DNA of 64,000 nt from Methyloligella sp050110875. Its GTDB lineage: Bacteria; Pseudomonadota; Alphaproteobacteria; Rhizobiales; Methyloligellaceae. A model generated the notes under the pieces. It searched no databases, was not told where the DNA came from, and worked only from the letters and a program-made list of their open reading frames with translations. Made by a program: the position numbers and the translations under genes. Position 1 is the first letter of the stretch. Each line of letters begins with the position of its first letter. The stretch covers positions 1,798,001 through 1,862,000 of the forward strand of contig CP188828.1 in NCBI GenBank assembly GCA_050110875.1, read 5' to 3'. Shown here piece after piece: positions 50,848 through 59,850 of the stretch.

Positions 50848-50868
50848 TAGGTCAGGCTTATTGACCTA
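50848..50868. promoter_or_regulatory. operator-like inverted repeat between divergent genes
   Basis: TAGGTCA at 50848-50854 and TGACCTA at 50862-50868 form a perfect 7-bp inverted repeat with a 7-base spacer, in the 290-base gap between the divergent exported protein gene and the hydroxyisobutyrate dehydrogenase-like gene. Spacing and symmetry fit a dimeric repressor site; the regulator is unknown. Confidence 0.45.
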
Positions 50869-50994
50869 GAAACCCCAAACAAATTAGGTGCATAGCAGCA
50901 TAATCTTCATGCGGATTGGCCACAGCCCTTGTGGTGTCGCGGCAACAGGTCGCGCCGCTTGGAAAGCGTAAAAAGAGAAGGCAGAGTAGCCGCC

Positions 50995-51864
50995 ATGACA
51001 AAGATCGCTTGGATCGGCCTCGGTGTCATGGGCTTCCCCATGGCCGGCCATATCGAAAAGGCGGGCCACGAGGTCACCGTCTATAATCGCACCAAGGAGA
51101 CCGCCGAACGCTGGGTCGGCGAATATGGCGGGACATCCGCCCCGACTCCGAAAGAAGCCGCCGAAGGGGCGGAGATCGTCCTGTCCTGCGTCGGCAATGA
51201 CGACGATCTGCGCCAGGTGACCCTCGGGCGGGACGGCGCATTCGAAGGGCTCGGCGAAGGCGCGATCTTCGTCGATCACACCACGGCCTCCGCCGAGATC
51301 GCCCGCGAGCTCGCGCAAACCGCCCAGGCACAAGGCGCCGGCTTTCTCGATGCGCCGGTTTCGGGCGGCCAGTCCGGCGCCGAGAACGGTGCTCTCACCG
51401 TGATGCTCGGCGGCGCGGAATCCGATTTTGAACGCGCCAAGCCTGTCATCGAGACTTACGCCAAGCAGGCCACCCTGATCGGACCGCCCGGGGCCGGCCA
51501 GCTCACCAAGATGGTGAATCAGATCTGCATCGCCGGCCTAGTCCAGAGCCTCGCCGAAGCGCTCCATTTCGCCGAGCGCGCCGAGCTCGATATCCCGAAG
51601 GTGATCGAGACGATCTCCAAGGGCGCCGCCCAATCCTGGCAGATGGACAATCGCTGGGAAACCATGACAAGGGGCGAATTCGAATTCGGCTTCGCCGTCA
51701 ACTGGATGCGCAAGGATTTCGCGATCCTGCTGGACGAGGCCCGCCGCAACGGAGCGCAGCTTCCCGTGGCGGCCCTGGTCGATCAGTTCTACGCCGACGT
51801 GCAGACGATGGGCGGCGGCCGCTGGGATACCTCAAGCCTCATCGCCCGGCTGACACGCTCCTGA
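50995..51864 (+). CDS. NAD(P)-dependent beta-hydroxyacid dehydrogenase (3-hydroxyisobutyrate dehydrogenase-like)
   Basis: The 289-residue enzyme has the Rossmann loop GLGVMGFPMA (8-17), the substrate motif DAPVSGG (119-125) with Ser123, and catalytic Lys172 in QLTKMVNQ. The family includes 3-hydroxyisobutyrate, tartronate semialdehyde and glyoxylate reductases. YNRTKETAERW after the second strand favours NADP(H), as in glyoxylate/succinic-semialdehyde reductases. The exact substrate cannot be fixed. The ATG at 50995 starts the protein at MTKIAWIG; a longer frame adds unrelated basic residues. Confidence 0.9.
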   Translation: MTKIAWIGLGVMGFPMAGHIEKAGHEVTVYNRTKETAERWVGEYGGTSAPTPKEAAEGAEIVLSCVGNDDDLRQVTLGRDGAFEGLGEGAIFVDHTTASAEIARELAQTAQAQGAGFLDAPVSGGQSGAENGALTVMLGGAESDFERAKPVIETYAKQATLIGPPGAGQLTKMVNQICIAGLVQSLAEALHFAERAELDIPKVIETISKGAAQSWQMDNRWETMTRGEFEFGFAVNWMRKDFAILLDEARRNGAQLPVAALVDQFYADVQTMGGGRWDTSSLIARLTRS

Positions 51865-51895
51865 AATTCGCCACGGGATGCGCCGTCGTGTTGCC

Positions 51896-51940
51896 CATCC
51901 TTCGAGGGCTCCCTGCGGCAGCCGCCTCAGGATGACTCCG
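51896..51940. repeat. decayed intergenic palindromic repeat
   Basis: ATCCTTCGAGGGCTC and CCTCAGGATGAC lie here, and both motifs recur in the element at 59713-59810. It looks like a partial copy of a dispersed intergenic repeat placed between convergent genes. Confidence 0.5.
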
Positions 51941-51973
51941 TGAGAGTTGCAGGCCTGAAGGACCTTGCCGCCC

Positions 51974-52453
51974 CTAAGCCGGCTCCGGCACCGCATAGGC
52001 CAGCGGCAAAGTCGTGGTGAACTTGATCTGCTCCATTGCGAAGGCCGAGCTCACCTCGGTCAGCTCGATCTGCGAGATCAGCTTTTTGTAGAAGGCGTCG
52101 TAATGCTCGATATCGGGCACCACGACCCGAAGCAGATAATCCACCTCGCCGCTCATCCGGTAGAATTCGACGATCTCCGGAAAAGCGCTTAAGACCCCGT
52201 GAAACTGATCGAGCCAGTCCTGAGCGTGATGGCTGGTCGTGATCGACACGAAGACGGTAACCCCGACATTGACCTTCTTGGGATCGAGCACGGCGACCCG
52301 GCGCTGGATCACCCCGTTCTCTTCGAGCTTCTGAATCCGCCGCCAGCACGGCGTGGTGGACAGCCCGATCCGCTTGCCGATCTCGGCCACGGGCACCGTG
52401 GCGTCCTCTTGCAAGATCTCCAGGATCTTGCGGTCCATTCTATCGAGCGTCAT
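51974..52453 (-). CDS. Lrp/AsnC family transcriptional regulator
   Basis: The 159-residue protein has an N-terminal winged helix (MDRKILEILQEDATVPVAEI, then GLSTTPCWRRIQKLEENGVI) and a C-terminal RAM ligand-binding domain (about 65-150, GEVDYLLRVVVPDIEHYDAF). It binds an amino acid or similar ligand and controls amino acid or carbon metabolism genes. The 93-base upstream gap is notably AT-rich, as is usual for autoregulated Lrp genes. It lies next to the hydroxyacid dehydrogenase gene, which is convergent, and downstream of the glycosylase gene on the same strand. Confidence 0.94.
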   Translation of the reverse strand: MTLDRMDRKILEILQEDATVPVAEIGKRIGLSTTPCWRRIQKLEENGVIQRRVAVLDPKKVNVGVTVFVSITTSHHAQDWLDQFHGVLSAFPEIVEFYRMSGEVDYLLRVVVPDIEHYDAFYKKLISQIELTEVSSAFAMEQIKFTTTLPLAYAVPEPA

Positions 52454-52546
52454 GTCCGGGCCGATAAATAATTCTCCAACCCAAGGGGAATAACGTCTTA
52501 TCGCGCAAATGAAAAGGCCAAGAGGCCAAATTGTTAGATTATTTTT

Positions 52547-53185
52547 CTAAGCATTGGAGCACGAGAGCAGCGCCCGCACCTCTTGGCGCAGCACCGGTAG
52601 CAACTCCGCTTCGAACCACGGGTTCCGCTTCAGCCAGCCATTGTTGCGCCAGGAAGGATGCGGCAAAGGCAGCACCCGCGGCCCCTCCGCCCGATGCAGA
52701 TATTTCCGCCAATTCCGCACCGTCTCCTGCAATGTTTTTCCGGCCGACGCCTTCAGATGCCAGGTCTGGGCGTAGGAGCCGACCGCCAGGATAAGCTCCA
52801 GCCGCGGCAGGGCGTCGAACACCCGGTCGTGCCAGAGCGCGGAGCATTCCCGCCGCGGCGGCAAATCCCCGCCCTTGGCGTCCTGACCGGGAAAACAGAA
52901 TCCCATGGGCACGATGGCCACCCGGCGCTCGTCGTAGAATTCTTCCGGCGTGACGCCCATCCAGTCCCGCAAGCGATTGCCGGACGGATCGGTGAACGGC
53001 TTGCCCGAAGCATGGACGCGCGTGCCCGGCGCCTGGCCGCAAACCGCGAGCCTTGCGGTGGCGCTGGCCCGCAGGACGGGCCTGGGCTCATGGGGCAGCG
53101 GCCGGCGCGCCGGCGTCTCGACGCAGTATCGGCACTGCCTGATCTCGGAGAGCAGCCGCTCCAGTTTTGCACGATCCGGGGTCAT
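52547..53185 (-). CDS. uracil-DNA glycosylase family protein with probable Fe-S cluster
   Basis: The 212-residue protein has GQAPGTRVHASGKPFTDPSG (50-69) as the active-site loop and LPHPSWRNNGW as the His-containing loop. Cys18-x2-Cys21 and Cys97-x16-Cys114 have the spacing of the four ligands of the [4Fe-4S] cluster in family 4-like glycosylases. In GQAPG the Ala stands where canonical enzymes have other residues, so the specificity class is uncertain. The likely job is removing uracil or a related damaged base from DNA. It is upstream of the Lrp gene on the same strand. Confidence 0.82.
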   Translation of the reverse strand: MTPDRAKLERLLSEIRQCRYCVETPARRPLPHEPRPVLRASATARLAVCGQAPGTRVHASGKPFTDPSGNRLRDWMGVTPEEFYDERRVAIVPMGFCFPGQDAKGGDLPPRRECSALWHDRVFDALPRLELILAVGSYAQTWHLKASAGKTLQETVRNWRKYLHRAEGPRVLPLPHPSWRNNGWLKRNPWFEAELLPVLRQEVRALLSCSNA

Positions 53186-53246
53186 GTGCTCGTCGCCGTT
53201 ACGTTCTGAGAGAAGACCGACGCGGACGCTCTAGAGACCGATCGTC

Positions 53247-53990
53247 CTAAAGCGTGATCGCCATGCCGTCCTCGGCGGCGATATAGCGGTCCGCATCCAC
53301 CGTTCCGACATGATTCAGCATGTCCTCCCCCATATGGGAGAGCATGATTTTCTTTGCACCCAGCCTCTCGAAATTCTCGTCGATTGTCTTGAAGTCGAGA
53401 TGCACGGGATTGGGCTGATCGAATTGATATGATTCGCAAATAAACAGATCGGCCCCGGCGGAAGCCTTCGGCAGGCTCTCCGTCCAGGTCGTGTCCCCGC
53501 TGAACGCCAGGGTCTTGCCGTCCGCCTCGAAACGAAGCGCATAAGGCGGCGCGCCGGACGGATGTTCCACCTCGTATCCCGTGACCGTCACATCCTCATG
53601 GGTGAGCGGGCTCCCCTCTTCGATTTCGATGAATCGCAGATCGAAGGCGCGTTCCCGTTCCGTCGAGGCCGGATAAAGCGCTTCCGAGGCCGCGACGAAG
53701 CGTTCCTCCAACCCCTTCGGTCCGACGACGGTCAGCGGGGTCTTGCGGAAGCTCCGATGGTTGGCGTCGATCAACAGCCAGGGCAGCCCGCCGAAATGGT
53801 CGCCATGCAGATGGGTGATATAGACGGTGTCGATATCGTTGGGCTCGAGCGAGAGGCGCTGCAGGCCGATCAGGCTCGACGCGCCGCAATCGATCAGAAA
53901 GCTGCTCTGGCGCGTACGCACATGGAAGCAGGTGTTCAAACGCCCCGCCGTGCCGAAAGCATCGCCACACCCCACAATCGTCAAATGCAT
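53247..53990 (-). CDS. MBL-fold metallohydrolase (RNase Z-like)
   Basis: The 247-residue protein has the metal-binding HLHGDH at 60-65, a further ligand in SGDTTW and a late His in LSHMGEDM. The N-terminal GCGDAFGTAGRLNTCFHV and the overall layout recall the RNase Z/arylsulfatase-like branch rather than glyoxalase II. Substrate could be tRNA 3' ends, cyclic nucleotides or a small ester; it is short for a full RNase Z. I prefer the ATG at 53990, which has GGAG six bases upstream; an ATG at 53996 is also possible. It diverges from the histidine kinase gene. Confidence 0.86.
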   Translation of the reverse strand: MHLTIVGCGDAFGTAGRLNTCFHVRTRQSSFLIDCGASSLIGLQRLSLEPNDIDTVYITHLHGDHFGGLPWLLIDANHRSFRKTPLTVVGPKGLEERFVAASEALYPASTERERAFDLRFIEIEEGSPLTHEDVTVTGYEVEHPSGAPPYALRFEADGKTLAFSGDTTWTESLPKASAGADLFICESYQFDQPNPVHLDFKTIDENFERLGAKKIMLSHMGEDMLNHVGTVDADRYIAAEDGMAITL

Positions 53991-54257
53991 CGTCATCTCC
54001 AAATATCGAGTCCCCAGACGTGCCTGAAGAGTATCCAGTCGGAGTTGCGACCCGCTTACTCCCCCATAAGCGGTATGGCATGCCGGCCAGACGAAGGCGA
54101 GGCGTGCCAGCCCGACGCGAAAGTAAACGCCGCGTTAGGGATTTTCACCCCATAGTTCCCCGCAGATTTGCGGCAATCCTTGGCCAGGCCGCTGGCTGGG
54201 GCTTTTGGGGTTTTTCTTCGTGTCAGTCTCAATCCGTCGGGCAGAGGCGTAGCGGCC

Positions 54258-55844
54258 ATGAATGCAACCGCGTCAGCCGAGAACCGCGCCGCCGCCACGG
54301 CCGCGGCCAACGCCAAGCGCCGATCCTCGCGCAGCGTCCAAGAAGCGCGCCAGAAGCTGACTTATAACAGCGGCTTCAAGCCCGAATTCGACTACGACCT
54401 GCTGCTGATGTTCGTGAAGAACGAGCTGGCAGCCGCTCTGACCACGCCGCTCCTGGCCATCATCGTGGCCATGGGCATGATGTTCTGGGCACCCGCCTGG
54501 CCACTGATCTATTGGCTTGGCATGGTCTTCGTGTCGAAGGCCATCCTGCTGATTCTCTGCCGCCAGTTCGCCAAAACCGTCAAAGGCGAAGCCGACACGA
54601 AGATGTGGCGGGCCAAGATCACAGCCGCCGAATTCTTCTACGGCGTTTGCTGGGCCAGCGTCGTCTTTGTCGACGCCGACACCACAAGCGAATCGGCCCA
54701 CACCTTCATCTTCGCCTCCGTGCTGGTGGTCATTTCGATGCGGATGCTGTTCGCATCGACCAACATGTCCATCGTCTATGCCGGCACGCTTCCCATGACG
54801 GCCGCCCTGGTCATCCGCTTCGTGCTGCTCGACAACCCGTTCTATTGGGCCATGGCCGCCATGGCGGTCGGCGTGCATATCTATTTCATCTGGCTGATGA
54901 ACGGGGTGAACAGCACCGTCTTGGCGATGCTCGAGTTTCGCGCCGAGAAAGATGCGCTGATCGCCGAGCTGGAACAGTCGAAATCCATCTCCGACGATGC
55001 GCGCTTCCGCGCCGAGGAAGCCAATATCGCCAAGTCGCGCTTTCTAGCGACCATGAGCCACGAGCTGCGCACCCCGCTCAACGCCATCCTCGGCTTCTCA
55101 GAGATCATGCGCGCCGAGATTCTCGGCCCTCACTCCAACCCGTCCTATAAGGAATACGCCAACGACATCCACAGAAGCGGTCAGCACCTCCTCAACCTGA
55201 TCAACGAGGTGCTCGATATCAGCCGCATCGAATCCGGCCGCTATCAGCTGCACGAATCCGCCGTCGCCCTGACCGATATCGTCGAGGATTGCCACCGGCT
55301 AATGCGCGTGCGGGCGGAGAACAAGGGACTCAAGATCAAGGAAGCCTTCGAGCAGGATCTCCCCGACCTTTGGGCCGACGAGCGCGCGATCCGTCAGATC
55401 TGCCTCAACCTGCTTTCCAACGCGATCAAGTTCACGCCGCCCGGCGGCACCGTCACGCTCACCATCGCCGAAACCGAAGACGGCGGACAATCCTTGAGCG
55501 TGAAAGATACAGGGCCCGGCATCCCCGAGCACGAGATTCCGCGCGTTCTGCAAAGCTTCGGCCAAGGCTCCCTCGCCCACGAGACGGCGGAAGGCGGCAC
55601 CGGTCTCGGCCTGCCCATCACCAAGGCGCTGACCGAGCTCCATGGCGGCACATTCGAGCTGAAGAGCAAGCTGCGCTACGGCACCGAGGTGATCATCACC
55701 TTCCCACAGACGCGCCTGGCCGAGGCTCTTCCCCGTATCGAGGAGCCCGGCGAAAAGAGCACGGAGGAGGAGGAGCGCCCCGCCGCCAAGCACGAGAAGA
55801 AGCGCCCCTGGCTTTGGCAGCAAGCCGCCAGACGCTCCGCTTGA
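54258..55844 (+). CDS. membrane sensor histidine kinase (PleC/DivJ-like)
   Basis: The 528-residue protein has a basic N-terminal tail, about six hydrophobic segments (about 60-215), a short coiled coil (225-260) and a kinase core. The phosphorylated His268 is in MSHELRTPLNA. The N box is in ICLNLLSNAIKFT, and the DTGPGIP and GGTGLGL ATP boxes are intact. The EILGPHSNPSYKEYANDIHR segment after the H box is typical of the alphaproteobacterial PleC/DivJ/PdhS kinases that control cell division via DivK. A Glu/Lys-rich tail ends the protein. No response regulator is adjacent. The ATG at 54258 is preferred; an earlier in-frame start adds 30 residues. Confidence 0.9.
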   Translation: MNATASAENRAAATAAANAKRRSSRSVQEARQKLTYNSGFKPEFDYDLLLMFVKNELAAALTTPLLAIIVAMGMMFWAPAWPLIYWLGMVFVSKAILLILCRQFAKTVKGEADTKMWRAKITAAEFFYGVCWASVVFVDADTTSESAHTFIFASVLVVISMRMLFASTNMSIVYAGTLPMTAALVIRFVLLDNPFYWAMAAMAVGVHIYFIWLMNGVNSTVLAMLEFRAEKDALIAELEQSKSISDDARFRAEEANIAKSRFLATMSHELRTPLNAILGFSEIMRAEILGPHSNPSYKEYANDIHRSGQHLLNLINEVLDISRIESGRYQLHESAVALTDIVEDCHRLMRVRAENKGLKIKEAFEQDLPDLWADERAIRQICLNLLSNAIKFTPPGGTVTLTIAETEDGGQSLSVKDTGPGIPEHEIPRVLQSFGQGSLAHETAEGGTGLGLPITKALTELHGGTFELKSKLRYGTEVIITFPQTRLAEALPRIEEPGEKSTEEEERPAAKHEKKRPWLWQQAARRSA

Positions 55845-55924
55845 GTCACGCAAGAATCCCGCAACAAACCGCGGACGCATATCGGACGATTGGCGGGCGG
55901 CCGCGTTGTTCTCGCCGTCTTCAG

Positions 55925-55961
55925 CCCCTACATAGGGGATCGGCCGAGCGCTTCGGCGCTC
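55925..55961. other. two short hairpins in the gap after the histidine kinase
   Basis: CCCCT at 55925-55929 pairs with AGGGG at 55934-55938. GAGCGC at 55946-55951 pairs with GCGCTC at 55956-55961 around a TTCG tetraloop, a very stable fold. No T-run follows. They may end or stabilise the kinase transcript, or belong to a small RNA. Confidence 0.35.
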
Positions 55962-56098
55962 TAGGATAGACGCGCAAAACGCGGCTATTCTTTCCTGTAA
56001 GAGCTGCACAGTCGGGAGACCGGTTCGGGACGTTCTGCTCTCTGTGGCTGCGGCAATGAGAACAGCGTTGCGCCGATTGCCCGCCATCAACCGGAAGA

Positions 56099-56809
56099 GT
56101 GATTTCCTTGTCCACCTGGGTCGCCCTTTTCATTCTCGCCTTCGGCGCCATCCTGCTGCTCAGCGATTCCACCGAAAGCGTCGCCAATGTGGATGCCGAG
56201 ATGTTCGGCTACGTGGTCATGAGCCTGGCGCTTCTGATCTTCATCGGCGGTGGCGTCTTCGCACGCTATGGCGGACGGGCCGGCGCCATGTTCCGCGATC
56301 TGGTGACGTGGGCGGCGCTGGGACTTGCGCTGGTCACCATCTACACCTATCGCGACGCCCTCCTGCCCGTGGCCGACCGGGTGATGGGCGAGTTGATGCC
56401 GGGTCGTGGCGTGGTTATCGAGGAAACCGCCACCGGCCGTCCCGAGGTGAAGCTGCGCAAGCGCCTCGGCGGCCATTTCACCGCCATGGTGGATGTCGAG
56501 GGAAAGCCCGTATCGATGATCGTGGACACCGGCGCCACCACCGTGGTGCTCCGTTCCGAGGATGCCGAGGAGATCGGCATCGAGACGGGGGAGCTCCGCT
56601 ACAACATCCCCGTTCTGACCGCCAATGGAAAGACCCTCGCCGCCCGCGTGCGCCTCGGCGAGGTGGCCATCGGTCCTCTCAAGCTCGAGGACGTCGCAGC
56701 CCTCGTCGCCCGCCAGGGCAGTCTTTCGGAGAGCTTGCTCGGTATGAGTTTCTTAAGCCGCCTCCGCTCATATGAATTTTCCGGCAATTATCTGACCTTG
56801 CGCGGCTAG
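56099..56809 (+). CDS. membrane retropepsin-like aspartic protease (TIGR02281 type), first copy
   Basis: The 236-residue protein has three hydrophobic segments (about 5-21, 37-55, 69-85) and then a retropepsin-like domain. The catalytic Asp is in IVDTGATTVVL at 141-151, and the family C-terminus is LLGMSFLSRLRSYEF. Proteins of this type are common in alphaproteobacteria and face the periplasm. They act as dimers, one Asp from each chain. The GTG start at 56099 has GGAAGA upstream. The next gene encodes a second member, 38 bases downstream. Confidence 0.88.
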   Translation: MISLSTWVALFILAFGAILLLSDSTESVANVDAEMFGYVVMSLALLIFIGGGVFARYGGRAGAMFRDLVTWAALGLALVTIYTYRDALLPVADRVMGELMPGRGVVIEETATGRPEVKLRKRLGGHFTAMVDVEGKPVSMIVDTGATTVVLRSEDAEEIGIETGELRYNIPVLTANGKTLAARVRLGEVAIGPLKLEDVAALVARQGSLSESLLGMSFLSRLRSYEFSGNYLTLRG

Positions 56810-56846
56810 CTCTCTTTCTTTGCTCCCGCGCAACCGGGAGACGGAT

Positions 56847-57401
56847 GTGAGTTCTGGCGTCAAGCATCTCATCGGCCAGGCCCTGACCTGGGCTTGCGGC
56901 GCCTTCGCGATCTTCCTCGGCATCTATTTTTTCGACGATATCGCGAATATGGCGACCCGCGGCCAATATGGGCTAATGCGCGAATTCGCCCTTGAGACGA
57001 CAGAACCGGACTCCGACGCGGTCACCCCGAACGGCGTGGTCCGGATCCAGCCCGACCGCTACGGCCACTATTCGACCGACGCAGTGATCAACGGACATAT
57101 TCTGCCCGTGCTGGTCGATACCGGCGCCTCCCTGGTCGTGCTGACTTACGAAGACGCGCAACGTATCGGCCTGTTTCCGCAGAATTTGCAGTTCTCCGGC
57201 CGGGCCAAAACCGCCAACGGCGTGGCAACGGTCGCACCGGTTCGGCTGAACCGGGTGCGGGTCGGCGGCATCCTCTTGCACGACATCCCCGCCGTCGTTG
57301 CCGAGCGCGGCGTCTTGCACCAAAACCTCCTCGGCATGAGCTTCCTCCGCCAGCTGAAGCGCTTCCAGATCGAGAACCGGCAGCTCGTCCTCACCCGCTG
57401 A
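56847..57401 (+). CDS. membrane retropepsin-like aspartic protease (TIGR02281 type), second copy
   Basis: The 184-residue protein has one membrane helix (about 10-30) and then the retropepsin-like domain with catalytic VLVDTGASLVVLTYEDA (Asp91) and the C-terminal LLGMSFLRQLKRFQIENR. It is shorter than the first copy and differs outside the core, so this looks like an old duplication. The two might form a heterodimer, since each supplies one Asp. The GTG at 56847 has GGAG six bases upstream; a TTG at 56820 is the alternative. Confidence 0.87.
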   Translation: MSSGVKHLIGQALTWACGAFAIFLGIYFFDDIANMATRGQYGLMREFALETTEPDSDAVTPNGVVRIQPDRYGHYSTDAVINGHILPVLVDTGASLVVLTYEDAQRIGLFPQNLQFSGRAKTANGVATVAPVRLNRVRVGGILLHDIPAVVAERGVLHQNLLGMSFLRQLKRFQIENRQLVLTR

Positions 57402-57534
57402 TCCGCAAATTTGAGCCTTTGTTTTGCCCGCACCGGCCGTTATGAGACGGCGGAACCGAACCCGGACCGCGTTCATTCCTTGGAGCAAGCCGCGCCAAGA
57501 CCGGGCATATGGATCAGCCAAGCAAGGGGGCATG

Positions 57535-59034
57535 ATGTTCGCCAAACCACGCCAGGATCTCGTACCCAACACTCTCGACTTCGAGCGGCTTCCGCTGGTC
57601 AAGCGCACGGGCTTCCGCGAATACGACGCCCGCTGGCTCTACCCCCAGGAGATCAATCTCATGGGCATCCAGGCGGTGGGGCTTGGGATCGCGGCCCTGG
57701 CGAAGCAACGCGGCGTGCCGGCCCGCTTCGTGGTCGGCCACGACTACCGTTCCTATTCCTCCGCCATCAAGGCGGCGCTGATCGAGGGGCTGCTGGCCGG
57801 CGGCGCCGAGGTCCACGATATCGGCCTCGCGCTTTCCCCGATGGCCTATTTCGCCCAGTTCGCCCTGGACGTGGAGGGCGTCACCATGGTCACCGCCAGC
57901 CATAACGACAATGGCTGGACCGGCATCAAGATGGGCATCGAGCGCCCCCTCACCTTCGCGCCGGAGGACATGACGGCCCTGAAGGAGCTGGTCCTATCCG
58001 GCGATCTGCCGACGCCCGGCGGCGGAAAATACATCTACGTGCCGGACCTGCCGGAGCGCTACATGGCGGATCTCACCGACCGGGCCTCCTATAAGCGCAA
58101 GATCAAGGCGGTCGTCTCCTGCGGCAACGGCACGGCCGGCGCTTTCGCACCGCAAGTGCTGGAGAAGCTCGGCGTCGAGGTAATTCCGCTCAATTGTCAG
58201 TTGGACTACACCTTCCCGGCCCATAATCCGAACCCGGAAGATCTCGACATGCTGCACGCCACCCGCGACGCGGTGCTGGAGCATAAGGCCGATCTCGGAC
58301 TCGCTTTCGACGGCGACGGCGATCGCTGCGGCGTGGTCGACAATCAGGGCCGCGAGATCTTCGCCGACAAGGTCGGCGTAATGCTCGCCCGCGACATCTC
58401 CAAGCTTCACGAGAACGCCCATTTCGTCGTCGACGTGAAATCGACCGGCCTCTTCCTCACCGATCCCGTGCTGCAAGCGAATGGCGCCAAGACCGACTAT
58501 TGGAAGACCGGCCATTCCTACATCAAGCGCTACAGCCACAAGACCGGAGCCCTGGTCGGCTTCGAGAAATCCGGCCATTTCTTCTTCAACCCGCCCCTGG
58601 GGCGCGGCTACGACGACGGGCTCGTCTCCGCCCTCGCCGTGCTCGACATGCTGGACCGCAACCCGGAGAAGAGCCTCGCCGAGCTGCGCGACGCCCTCCC
58701 CCAGACTTGGCAGTCGCCGACCATGTCGCCCCATTGCGACGACGAGCAGAAATACGACGTCGTCGAGCGTGTCGTGGAGCATTTTCAGGATGTCGAGAAG
58801 AGTGGCGGCAGCCTGGCGGGTCAGAAAATCCGCGAGCTGATCACCGTGAACGGCGTGCGCATCGTCCTGGAGGACGGCACCTGGGGCCTGGTGCGCGCCT
58901 CGTCCAACAAGCCGGAGCTGGTCGTGGTCGTGGAAAGCCCGACCTCGGAAGCCGATATGCGCGCCATTTTCGAGGAGATCGACGCGGTGCTCTCCAAACA
59001 ACCGGAAGTGGGAGAATACAATCAGAAGATCTGA
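57535..59034 (+). CDS. phosphomannomutase/phosphoglucomutase
   Basis: The 499-residue enzyme interconverts hexose 1- and 6-phosphates for polysaccharide and nucleotide-sugar synthesis. The active-site Ser122 is in TASHNDNG, the metal-binding loop FDGDGDRCG is at about 258-266, and the sugar-binding FEKSGHFFF (normally GEMSGH) lies near 347. This KSGH form is the AlgC-like variant seen in alphaproteobacteria. The ATG at 57535 is four bases after an AAGGGGG ribosome-binding site; an adjacent ATG at 57532 is too close to it. It is followed by the methyltransferase gene after 47 bases. Confidence 0.93.
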   Translation: MFAKPRQDLVPNTLDFERLPLVKRTGFREYDARWLYPQEINLMGIQAVGLGIAALAKQRGVPARFVVGHDYRSYSSAIKAALIEGLLAGGAEVHDIGLALSPMAYFAQFALDVEGVTMVTASHNDNGWTGIKMGIERPLTFAPEDMTALKELVLSGDLPTPGGGKYIYVPDLPERYMADLTDRASYKRKIKAVVSCGNGTAGAFAPQVLEKLGVEVIPLNCQLDYTFPAHNPNPEDLDMLHATRDAVLEHKADLGLAFDGDGDRCGVVDNQGREIFADKVGVMLARDISKLHENAHFVVDVKSTGLFLTDPVLQANGAKTDYWKTGHSYIKRYSHKTGALVGFEKSGHFFFNPPLGRGYDDGLVSALAVLDMLDRNPEKSLAELRDALPQTWQSPTMSPHCDDEQKYDVVERVVEHFQDVEKSGGSLAGQKIRELITVNGVRIVLEDGTWGLVRASSNKPELVVVVESPTSEADMRAIFEEIDAVLSKQPEVGEYNQKI

Positions 59035-59081
59035 TACAATGTCGCAAATCTGCAAAATGAATCTGTTTGGGTCGCGCCGAC

Positions 59082-59684
59082 ATGACAGAAATCGTTTTCG
59101 CGATAGGCCTCTTGATGGGCCTCACCCTGAACGCGTTGCTGCTGGCCACGCTGTTCTTCCCTCCCTTTCGGATTTGGCCCACCCCAGCGCCGGGAACCTG
59201 GCAGAGCATCACCTTCTGGACGCTCTTCCGCGGCGGCATGCTGTTCGCATTCATTCTAGGCATTCTCGACTGGAACGCCGTGCCGCTGCTCGATGCCACG
59301 CGCTTCATCTTCGGCGTGCCGCTCTTCGTCATCGGCTTCGGCATCACCGTGCTGGGCTATTTCAATCTCGGCCTCGGCAACACCTATTGCGGCAATGACG
59401 GGCTGGTGACCGGCGGCCTCTATCACATCAGCCGCAACCCCCAATACACCTTCTCCATCATGGGGCTGATCGGGCTTTCGATCTTCGCCAACTCCTACCT
59501 CACCATCGCCCAGAGCTTCGTCATGGCCTGCGTCTACGTGCTCATGGCCCTGACCGAAGAGGCTTGGCTGGAGCGCGAATATGGCGAGACCTACAAGGCC
59601 TACTGCCGCGCCACCGCGCGCTTCCTGGATATCCCTGCCGTGTTCGGCATGAAGCAGAAGCCCCGGGTCGAAGACGCCGGCTAG
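59082..59684 (+). CDS. isoprenylcysteine carboxyl methyltransferase-like membrane protein
   Basis: The 200-residue protein has about five hydrophobic helices. The family core lies near residues 115-180: GLYHISRNPQYTFSIMGLIG, then EEAWLEREYGETYKAYCRAT. These are the S-adenosylmethionine-binding parts of the ICMT/PEMT superfamily. Bacterial members methylate diverse or unknown substrates, possibly phospholipids or hydrophobic thiols. It follows phosphomannomutase on the same strand and precedes a repeat-rich gap. The ATG at 59082 is favoured over a TTG at 59067. Confidence 0.85.
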   Translation: MTEIVFAIGLLMGLTLNALLLATLFFPPFRIWPTPAPGTWQSITFWTLFRGGMLFAFILGILDWNAVPLLDATRFIFGVPLFVIGFGITVLGYFNLGLGNTYCGNDGLVTGGLYHISRNPQYTFSIMGLIGLSIFANSYLTIAQSFVMACVYVLMALTEEAWLEREYGETYKAYCRATARFLDIPAVFGMKQKPRVEDAG

Positions 59685-59712
59685 GCAAAGCTGACCCCAC
59701 ACGAGAGGAGCA

Positions 59713-59810
59713 CCGTCATCTCGAGCTGCTCGGCGCGTTCTGCGCCGAGCCTCGAAGGATACGGCCCCATGCTTCGAGGCCCCGTTGAAGCGGGCACCTC
59801 AGCATGACGG
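59713..59810. repeat. composite palindromic intergenic repeat
   Basis: The outer arms CCGTCAT (59713-59719) and ATGACGG (59804-59810) bracket a 9-bp hairpin GCTCGGCGC/GCGCCGAGC (59728-59736 and 59742-59750) and a weaker CTCGAA/TTCGAG pair. Short elements of this style are scattered between genes in many Hyphomicrobiales genomes. Confidence 0.7.
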
Positions 59811-59850
59811 GAGAGTCTGAAGCCCGGCACAGAACTGCCACAGGCCTCGA

